This document shows, in pieces, positions 8,601 through 12,522 of a stretch of DNA of 12,522 nucleotides. The stretch is from Pseudomonadota bacterium. GTDB lineage: Bacteria; Pseudomonadota; Gammaproteobacteria; Steroidobacterales; Steroidobacteraceae. The notes beneath the pieces were generated by a model. It saw only the letters and a program-made list of their open reading frames with translations, made no database searches and was not told where the DNA came from. The number at the start of each line of letters is the position of its first letter. The first letter of the stretch is position 1. The DNA lies in assembly GCA_021817875.1 (NCBI GenBank), contig JAKAFQ010000060.1, positions 1 to 12,522 on the forward strand. Direction: 5' to 3'. The position numbers were made by a program, and so were the translations under genes.

Positions 8601-8728
8601 TCGGAGCGGATCAATCGGGGCGCGAGCACATAGCCCGCCCAGAGGTACGCGAGGAAGATCAACGCGGCCAGGGCGGTGCCGATCAGCCATTTGCGTCCCG
8701 GAAGCCGGATGAGAGCTCGTGCTTGCAT
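5663..8728 (-). CDS. DUF748 (AsmA/YhdP-like) inner-membrane-anchored envelope protein
   Basis: A 1021-residue protein with one N-terminal transmembrane anchor (about residues 14-36, WLIGTALAALIFLAYLWAGY) and a very long periplasmic region of repeated beta-rich segments. The C-terminal third has the hallmark DUF748 phrases: FADESIEPHFRAPIDHLHGTI, then the NRYSPVQVKGSFNPYG and DPYSDFYAGYAIAKGTLSTR segments, and the VVWMMLRHLLEKAALAPF stretch. This family belongs to the AsmA/TamB/YhdP group, whose members form hydrophobic-groove bridges implicated in phospholipid transport and outer-membrane homeostasis; applying that role here is inference. Length is typical of the family. The ATG at 8726-8728 has an AAGGG about 9 bases upstream. 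It is transcribed from the divergent region at 8796-8825 and ends at the terminator at 5508-5535, so it appears to be monocistronic. Confidence 0.9.
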   Translation of the reverse strand: MQARALIRLPGRKWLIGTALAALIFLAYLWAGYVLAPRLIRSEASRWAGRHAGLSLGLGPIRVDPLHLTVSIRDIRLAEHSRTLFSLGRLYLAVSPLSLFEPGYRVTALDLDQPDAHVVIAKDGTLNLAVLFASSGTGKSTAPTPVLRIDDLRINQGRLSFTDLERGPAAHARLAPITFRLTDLRTRGGSGGRFILQANSGGADLAWQGRVSLSPLASRGTVSLSGIPVSTLAQFLPTGLPMTPNAGQMGLSAQYDVAAGAHGLDTHVSAVDFAASGLELRGEALHGIVRIARIEAHSGTLQVAGGAAATGSLPVLTVRGLQLTGTGPAAGQNLGLARLTLKGTRLEDGQHRLAVSSLALAGLHFPVQRARSGRIRLLRLLPSPASRGTPAKAPSRAQSTPWQIGLGRLALTDATVPVEDLTVHPAVRFAITLHSFTASGLSNDLGRAVPFSVRASIDRAYLALDGRITPASRSAALWVSLAHLSLPTFAPYLPLAPSTQLHSGELGVRGFAELATGRLIRLSGRLQTRNVELLARAGGTELFGWRALNLSGIEYRPTKLVIDRAGLSAPAGLIEILPNRTLNLAALVPPHAPQSAPPAHVSAKHGASSRTPAFAALLRRLDIDHGSITFADESIEPHFRAPIDHLHGTITNISTSPRAIATIGLAGQVINRYSPVQVKGSFNPYGLGRSTDIHLAFHDIQLPIFDPYSDFYAGYAIAKGTLSTRFHYRIVNRKLHAEHHIVIDQLQWGGASGSKHRVGWPIRLATALLKNRAGVIRINLPVTGSLDDPRFDIWPVVWMMLRHLLEKAALAPFDLIGKLFAGAQQAQYIDFVPGSAAVPPAALGSLTALAHALAQRPALQLDIPAGPAGALDAVAIEDARIDALLMARAGGRHPAGISSLTLGRQLRGLVSLYRTRLKKPLVFPAHLPTASAASAAGAPGRTPPDEKRQLERAKIRWLRGELRPTVRPSAGTLVALGLARATHVQEALLANGILKADRVFLTTTESGTAWHERIRMKLRLK

Positions 8729-8794
8729 GCGTTTATGCCCTTGGCGTGCTCAGGGTTGGTTACCGATTCGTTGCGGCACGTTCTCGTCCTCGTT

Positions 8795-8838
8795 GCGTAT
8801 ACTCCAAGTGTGGCCATATCATCAACACCCGTATACGC
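8795..8838. repeat. Paired GTATAC motifs flanking the divergent promoter
   Basis: GCGTATAC (8795-8802) is mirrored by GTATACGC (8831-8838), a perfect 8-bp inverted repeat with a 28-bp spacer. Because GTATAC is itself palindromic, the pair can also be read as direct repeats of CGTATAC at 8796-8802 and 8830-8836, 34 bp apart. The two copies bracket the -35/-10 region between the DUF748 gene and the plus-strand small ORF, the position expected for a shared operator. No regulator is identified. Confidence 0.45.
8796..8825 (-). promoter_or_regulatory. Probable promoter of the DUF748 gene
   Basis: On the minus strand, a -35 box TTGATG (8825-8820) and a -10 box TATACG (8801-8796) are separated by 18 bp, each matching the sigma-70 consensus at 4 of 6 positions. 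The start codon lies 68 bp downstream of the -10 box. The plus strand of the same -10 reads TATACT (8798-8803), a better -10 hexamer that could serve the divergent small ORF, though its -35 (TTGCGG at 8771) is too far away at 21 bp. Confidence 0.5.
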
Positions 8839-8849
8839 GGAGGGTTGGT

Positions 8850-9059
8850 GTGAGGCGCATCGGCGGCGTGAGCAGCGGATCGGACAGCGGATTGGCGCTG
8901 CACGGCGGGATGATCAACGACACGGCAGATCGCCTGCCGGGCGGCTGCCGCGCGGAATCGATCGCCTCTGTGGCGGCAGGCGCGGTGCCCGGCAACCGCG
9001 AGACCCGCGGCCGCCCGCGGCCGGCGGCGGCTCACGCAGTACCGGGTGTGTCCGCGTGA
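8850..9059 (+). CDS. Small ORF translationally coupled to UPF0016 transporter
   Basis: A 69-codon reading frame that starts with GTG at 8850-8852, five bases after a strong Shine-Dalgarno GGAGGG (8839-8844). Its TGA (9057-9059) overlaps the next gene's GTG start as GTGA. Third codon positions are almost all G or C, as in neighbouring genes. The product begins MRRIGGVSSGSDSG and has no membrane span, signal peptide or recognisable motif. The downstream transporter has little ribosome-binding sequence of its own, so this frame may be a leader peptide whose translation drives or gates the transporter. Alternatively the bases may be a structured untranslated leader in which the frame is open by chance. 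Confidence 0.45.
   Translation: MRRIGGVSSGSDSGLALHGGMINDTADRLPGGCRAESIASVAAGAVPGNRETRGRPRPAAAHAVPGVSA
8923..8994 (+). promoter_or_regulatory. Mutually exclusive RNA hairpins upstream of the UPF0016 gene
   Basis: One fold is the hairpin CGGCAG/CTGCCG (8923-8928 with 8934-8939). The other is a longer hairpin, TGCCGGGC (8935-8942) with GCCCGGCA (8987-8994), enclosing a second stem CTGCCGC (8945-8951) with GCGGCAG (8973-8979). The two folds share bases 8935-8939 and cannot form together, the layout of an attenuator or riboswitch-like switch. It does not match the Mn2+ yybP-ykoY element by eye. High GC content makes chance pairing likely, so confidence is low. Confidence 0.3.
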
Positions 9060-9640
9060 TCGAGGGGTTTCTCGCCAGTGCCTCCACGATCGGGATCGCC
9101 GAGATCGGCGATCGCACGCAGGTGCTGGCGCTGGTGCTCGCCGCGCGCTTCAGACGGCCGTGGCCGGTTCTGGCGGGGGTGTTCTGCGCCGCGCTCCTGA
9201 GCAACGTGATCGCGGCGTTCGTCGGCGAGCGTCTCGGGCATTTCCTGAACCCGGTGCGCCTGAACCTGTTGGTCGGAGCGAGCCTGATCGTGATGGCGCT
9301 TTGGGAGCTGCGCAACGAGAAACTCGATTTGAGCTCCGTCGCGGCAACGCGCGGTGGCGCCTTCTGGGCCGCCTTTGCCGGCCTGTTCATCGCCGAATTC
9401 GGCGACAAGACCCAGATCGCGACCGCGGTGCTGGCCGCCGCCTACTCGAACCTGAGCGCGGTGATCGGCGGCGCCACGGCGGGGATGATGCTGGCGTGCG
9501 CGCCGGCGGTCTTCCTCGGCAAAACACTCTCCGGAAGAGTGCCTCTCAGGACGATTCATTATCTCGCCAGCGCGCTGTTCCTGGTGCTCGGAGTGATCTT
9601 TCTGCTGCGTGCGCAGCGCGCCTGGCATCACGCCGGCTGA
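9056..9640 (+). CDS. UPF0016/GDT1-family divalent cation transporter
   Basis: A 194-residue polytopic inner-membrane protein of the UPF0016 family (relatives: yeast Gdt1, human TMEM165, Vibrio MneA, cyanobacterial Mnx), which exports or exchanges Mn2+ and/or Ca2+. Both signature E-x-G-D-K/R-T motifs are present: EIGDRTQ at 16-22 in the first membrane segment and EFGDKTQ at 114-120 in the second half, giving the typical inverted-repeat architecture. Hydrophobic stretches account for about six spans. The GTG at 9056 is the only sensible start in frame and gives the normal family length. It overlaps the preceding small ORF by 4 bp and lacks a clear Shine-Dalgarno, suggesting coupling. The end overlaps the convergent MerR gene by 13 bp. 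Mn2+ as substrate is inferred from the family. Confidence 0.93.
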   Translation: MIEGFLASASTIGIAEIGDRTQVLALVLAARFRRPWPVLAGVFCAALLSNVIAAFVGERLGHFLNPVRLNLLVGASLIVMALWELRNEKLDLSSVAATRGGAFWAAFAGLFIAEFGDKTQIATAVLAAAYSNLSAVIGGATAGMMLACAPAVFLGKTLSGRVPLRTIHYLASALFLVLGVIFLLRAQRAWHHAG

Positions 9641-10053
9641 GCCGTCTGCTCCGGGGATTCCTCGCCGCCGAGCGCCGCCAGGATGGGGCAGCCGGCGAGA
9701 TCGCCGTGGCCGGGGCAGGCCGCGATCAGGGTTGCCAGTCCATCCCGCATGCGCTGCAGCGCCGCGATACGCTGCTCGACATCGGCGAGTTTGCCTTCGG
9801 CGATCCGCTTGACCCGCGCCATGTCCCGTCCTTTCGAGAGTGCCAACAGTTCACGGATTTCCCGCAGCGAGAAGCCGAGCGCCTGCGCACGGCGGATGAA
9901 GCGCAGCCGCGCGAGCTCCGCCCTGCCGTATCGACGGTAGCCGGACTCGAGGCGACTCTGAGGCGAGAGCAGCCCGCTGCGCTCGTAGTACCGGACGGTG
10001 TCGATGCGCACGCCCGCGCGTTTGGCGAGCGTGCCGATGCCGATCGATTCCAT
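9628..10053 (-). CDS. MerR-family metal/thiol-stress regulator (CueR/ZntR-like)
   Basis: A 141-residue MerR regulator. The winged helix-turn-helix spans about 4-40 (IGTLAKRAGVRIDTVRYYERSGLL, then SGYRRY), followed by the long dimerisation coiled coil (about 79-112) and a metal-binding loop with C113 and C122 (CPGHGDLAGCPIL). Compared with MerR from mercury operons, the two C-terminal cysteines have the same 9-residue spacing, but the first ligand cysteine position (C82 in MerR, C79 in ZntR) appears to be methionine or alanine here. CueR, which senses Cu(I)/Ag(I), also lacks a cysteine there, so a monovalent-metal or thiol sensor is more likely than a Zn or Hg one. The ATG is preceded by GGGGA. 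The gene is divergent from yghU and ends 13 bp inside the UPF0016 gene. Confidence 0.9.
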   Translation of the reverse strand: MESIGIGTLAKRAGVRIDTVRYYERSGLLSPQSRLESGYRRYGRAELARLRFIRRAQALGFSLREIRELLALSKGRDMARVKRIAEGKLADVEQRIAALQRMRDGLATLIAACPGHGDLAGCPILAALGGEESPEQTAQPA

Positions 10054-10082
10054 GGTGTGTTCCCCAGGGGACGGACCGTCAC

Positions 10083-10112
10083 TCTATACTCTGGACCATG
10101 GTCCGGAGTAAA
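10083..10112 (-). promoter_or_regulatory. MerR-type operator and promoter between merR-like gene and yghU
   Basis: A 24-bp dyad at 10087-10110 (core ACTCTGGA-N6-TCCGGAGT, one mismatched pair) closely resembles the known E. coli ZntR operator ACTCTGGA-N6-TCCAGAGT. On the minus strand it lies between a -35 box TTTACT (10112-10107) and -10 candidates TATAGA (10088-10083, 18-bp spacer) or TAGAGT (20-bp spacer, as in zntA). This over-long spacer is the hallmark of MerR-activated promoters. It reads toward the regulator gene, so autoregulation is expected; control of yghU on the other side is possible but its promoter boxes are weak. Confidence 0.75.
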
Positions 10113-10233
10113 GGGCGGCGGCGCGGGCGCAACTGGACCGCCACTGGGTTATCTTAAGGGAAAGCCTCACCCGGACGGCCGCGGGGCTGTCCTGGACGGG
10201 GCGGGCACTTCCTGTGAGCTCTGGAGATTGAAG

Positions 10234-11127
10234 ATGGCCGCTACCGAGTACGTGCCGCCGAAGGTCTGGACCTGGAACAAGCCGAGCGGCGGGCAGTTCG
10301 CGAGCATCAATCGCCCGATTGCCGGGCCGACGCACCAGAAGGAGCTGCCGGTCGGGCGCCATCCGCTGCAGCTTTACTCCCTCGGCACGCCGAACGGCGT
10401 GAAGGTCACCATCATGCTGGAAGAGCTGCTCGCGCTCGGGCACGCGGGCGCCGAGTACGATGCATGGCTGATCCGGATCGCAGACGGTGAGCAGTTCGGC
10501 AGCGGTTTCGTCGCGGTCAATCCCAACTCCAAGATCCCGGCGCTGCTCGACCGCAGCGGGGCGCCGCCGATCCGGGTCTTCGAGTCGGGCGCGATTCTCA
10601 TCTACCTCGCGGAGAAATTCCGCGCGTTCCTGCCGACTGAGGCGGAGCGGCGCGCCGAGTGCCTGTCATGGCTCTTCTGGCAGGTGGGCAGCGCGCCGTA
10701 TCTCGGCGGCGGATTCGGCCACTTCTACGCGTACGCGCCGCTGAAGATCGAATATGCGATCGACCGCTTCGCCATGGAGGTCAAGCGCCAGCTCGATGTG
10801 CTCGAGCGGCGCCTGGCGCACAGCGAGTACGTGGCGGGGCCGGACTTCACCATCGCCGACATGGCCATTTTCCCCTGGTACGGCGTGCTGGCCCAGGGCG
10901 GGCTGTACGGCGCGGCGGAGTTTCTCGCCGTGCACGAGTACCGCAGCGTGCGGCGCTGGGCAGAGCAGCTGCTGGAGCGACCGGCCGTGCGGCGCGGGCG
11001 CATGGTCAACCGGATCAGCGGCGAGCTCTCGGACCAGCTGCACGAGCGCCACGACGCGGGGGATTTCGAGACCCGAACTCAGGATAAGCTCGCAGCCGCC
11101 GATCCGGCGGCGCCGCCTCGGCGCTGA
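10234..11127 (+). CDS. yghU: YghU-type glutathione S-transferase / disulfide-bond oxidoreductase
   Basis: A 297-residue protein closely resembling E. coli YghU across its whole length, a Nu-class glutathione transferase family member with glutathione-dependent disulfide-bond reductase activity, acting in the cytoplasm. Recognisable blocks are VWTWNKPSGG near the N-terminus, the active-site LYSLGTPNGVKV (T52 and N54), NPNSKIPAL at 96-104 (glutathione binding), RVFESGAILIYLAEKF, then the helical domain with GGGFGHFYAYAPLKIEYAIDRF and FTIADMAIFPWYG, ending in QLHERHDAGDFETRT. The ATG follows TGGAG with 7 bp spacing and matches the YghU N-terminus. The C-terminus is about ten residues longer than E. 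coli YghU and proline/alanine-rich. The gene is divergent from the MerR-like regulator, hinting at induction by metal or thiol stress. Confidence 0.95.
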   Translation: MAATEYVPPKVWTWNKPSGGQFASINRPIAGPTHQKELPVGRHPLQLYSLGTPNGVKVTIMLEELLALGHAGAEYDAWLIRIADGEQFGSGFVAVNPNSKIPALLDRSGAPPIRVFESGAILIYLAEKFRAFLPTEAERRAECLSWLFWQVGSAPYLGGGFGHFYAYAPLKIEYAIDRFAMEVKRQLDVLERRLAHSEYVAGPDFTIADMAIFPWYGVLAQGGLYGAAEFLAVHEYRSVRRWAEQLLERPAVRRGRMVNRISGELSDQLHERHDAGDFETRTQDKLAAADPAAPPRR

Positions 11128-11268
11128 GCGCCTCGCCGACCGTCAGCTACGCCCTCTACGTATTGCGCGAAAAGGGCGCGCTGTTCACCGTGGGCGCGGC
11201 AAGGGCCGTCCGGTCCCCCGGGCAGCATCCAGGTCGCGTGCCAGCGCGACGGTCGAGGGATAGAGCCT

Positions 11269-12522
11269 GTGCGAGACGCCGCCGTGAAAGTGTCGTGCGG
11301 CAGGGCCATTGTGTTCGCCCTGGTCTGTCTGAGCGTAACGGCCCGGGCCGGTGAACCGCAAGTGCGCTCATCGGACGGGCAACTGCGCCCGATCCGGATC
11401 CCTTCCAGGGTGCTCGACCCGGCCACCTGGCCGGTGGTGCCGATACCGAACATCTCTGTCGACCCGACCAACGGCGCGACCGTCGGGATCATTCCGACCC
11501 GGCTGCAGCACGGCCGCGGCGGCGAAATCGATCGGATCATCGCGCCGGACATCATCCATAACGCCCATTTCGGCTGGGGAGGGCATCTGCGGGTCCTGAA
11601 CTTCCCTTCTCCGGACACGCAGTGGTCGATCGTCGCTGGCGTCAAACAGCGCATCGAGAGCAATCTCGATGCCCGCTATGAGACCGGGCTGCTGCGCCGG
11701 GGTCGCTGGTCGCTGAGCGCCGAAGCCGATTACGATCGCAGCGGCACCGCCCGGTTCTTCGGTATCGGCAACGAGTCCCGGCGTGCCGACCAGACGGTCT
11801 ACATCGATCAGCAGCTGTGGTTCCAGATGACGCTCGGCTGGAACGTCACCCACGCCTGGCAGCTGGCCTACACCTTCCTCGCGAAGAAGGTGAAGATCAT
11901 CGCTGGCCACCTGCCGGGCATCGTCCCGATCACCCGCCGTTTTCCGAATGCGCCCGGTCTGGGTACCACTCACGAGCTGTTGCAGCGCATCTCAGTGACC
12001 TACGACACCCGGGATGACATCACGATGCCTCGCCGTGGCGTCTATATCGTCGTTTATGGCGGGATCGCCAGCCGCGATGCGATCTCGTCCGACCCGTTGT
12101 TCACGGAGGCCGGTGCCGACGGGCGGTTCTACTGGTCGCCACACGATACGCTCACCCTCGCCGCGCATGTCGATCTGCGCTACATGCCGTCGGTGAACGC
12201 CGCGCCATTCTGGGCACTGAGCAGCATCGGTGGGGATCACAGCGTCCTCGGCGGACAGCAGACGCTGCGGGGTTACGGTGACTCGCGGTTTTACGGCCGT
12301 GATTCGTTCGCGGCGAATCTCGAGTTGCGGCAGCGGCTGTTCGGGCTCAATATGTTCGCGACGCGCATGGATTTTCAGATCGCGCCTTTTTTTGACACCG
12401 GCCGTGTATTTTCGCGCAGCGCTTTCTTGCCCCTCCACTCGCTCCACAACGTGGTCGGAGTCGGATTCCGGGGCGTGGCTCCCCCCTACGTGGTCGGATA
12501 TGTCGATGTCGGCTACGGGAGT
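11269..12522 (+). CDS. BamA/TamA-family outer-membrane beta-barrel protein, 3' end beyond window
   Basis: The frame stays open to the last base (418 codons seen), so the gene is cut by the window edge. A GTG start at 11269 follows GAGGGA with about 8-9 bp spacing and gives a clean signal peptide: a basic start, a hydrophobic core AIVFALVCLSVTA, and cleavage after ARA (residue 27). A GTG at 11284 is an alternative. The mature protein reads as an Omp85/surface-antigen (D15) 16-strand-type barrel: alternating aromatic strands, FFGIGNESRRAD, YDTRDD (245-250) before PRRG (254-257), and the conserved loop-6 motif TLRGYGDSRFYGR (332-344). No POTRA domains precede the barrel; only about 100 residues separate the signal peptide from it. 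Family members of this short type are outer-membrane proteins of mostly unknown function. Confidence 0.88.
   Translation, partial: MRDAAVKVSCGRAIVFALVCLSVTARAGEPQVRSSDGQLRPIRIPSRVLDPATWPVVPIPNISVDPTNGATVGIIPTRLQHGRGGEIDRIIAPDIIHNAHFGWGGHLRVLNFPSPDTQWSIVAGVKQRIESNLDARYETGLLRRGRWSLSAEADYDRSGTARFFGIGNESRRADQTVYIDQQLWFQMTLGWNVTHAWQLAYTFLAKKVKIIAGHLPGIVPITRRFPNAPGLGTTHELLQRISVTYDTRDDITMPRRGVYIVVYGGIASRDAISSDPLFTEAGADGRFYWSPHDTLTLAAHVDLRYMPSVNAAPFWALSSIGGDHSVLGGQQTLRGYGDSRFYGRDSFAANLELRQRLFGLNMFATRMDFQIAPFFDTGRVFSRSAFLPLHSLHNVVGVGFRGVAPPYVVGYVDVGYGS

Noticed and set aside
8676..8849. Longer ATG-started version of the small ORF ending at 9059
   Set aside because: It would start inside the divergent DUF748 gene and cross the shared promoter region. 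The GTG at 8850 has a strong ribosome site and the ATG does not.
6461..9055. Plus-strand open frame running antisense through the DUF748 gene into the UPF0016 gene, as a long N-terminal extension
   Set aside because: Only the part from GTG 9056 matches the UPF0016 family at its normal length. The upstream part is the antisense shadow of the DUF748 gene and then the leader region.
8760..9055. yybP-ykoY Mn2+ riboswitch before the UPF0016 gene
   Set aside because: The conserved GGGGAGUAG-type segment and its matching three-way junction were looked for and not found by eye. A CGAGACC near 8998-9004 alone is not enough.
1..12522. CRISPR array, prophage, plasmid origin or complete insertion sequence
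   Set aside because: No regularly spaced repeats, phage structural or integrase genes, iterons, or transposase motifs were seen on either strand.

Overview
The window is strongly GC-rich. Gene style and families (a YghU-type glutathione enzyme, a DUF748/AsmA-like inner-membrane protein, a CueR/ZntR-like MerR regulator, an Omp85-type barrel, a tRNA with genome-encoded CCA) point to a Gram-negative proteobacterium, most likely gamma- or betaproteobacterial. The family cannot be fixed from the sequence alone. It looks like ordinary chromosome with a small toxin-antitoxin insertion beside a tRNA gene, not a phage or plasmid.

Layout. A tRNA-Ser(GGA) gene at 8-99 faces a VapBC-type module (PIN toxin 118-531 and ribbon-helix-helix antitoxin 528-788, both minus), with a palindromic operator candidate just upstream of the antitoxin. 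After about 270 bp without a gene comes a minus-strand pair: a large SWIM/SNF2 helicase (2261-5482) followed by a 400-residue protein of unknown function (1062-2264), joined by an ATGA stop/start overlap. Upstream of them on the same strand is a 1021-residue DUF748 envelope protein (5663-8728). A strong intrinsic terminator lies between the two, ending only about 25 bp before the helicase start codon.

A divergent promoter region at about 8729-8849 separates the DUF748 gene from a plus-strand pair: a 69-codon small ORF with a good ribosome-binding site (8850-9059), overlapping by GTGA a UPF0016/GDT1-family cation (probably Mn2+/Ca2+) transporter (9056-9640). The transporter gene overlaps by 13 bp the tail of a convergent MerR-family metal or thiol-stress regulator (9628-10053). 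A near-perfect ZntR-like dyad lies between that regulator and a divergent yghU gene (10234-11127). The window ends inside a BamA/TamA-family (surface antigen D15) outer-membrane barrel with a signal peptide and no POTRA domains (11269 to the right edge).

How they fit together. The right half has an envelope, metal and redox flavour: DUF748 protein, divalent-cation exporter, MerR sensor, glutathione-dependent disulfide reductase and outer-membrane barrel. The left half holds nucleic-acid functions (tRNA, RNase toxin, SNF2 helicase). I found no convincing new multi-gene system. The best candidates for something undescribed are the SWIM-SNF2 helicase with its uncharacterised partner, the terminator placed directly before the helicase start, and the small coupled ORF with mutually exclusive RNA hairpins upstream of the UPF0016 transporter.
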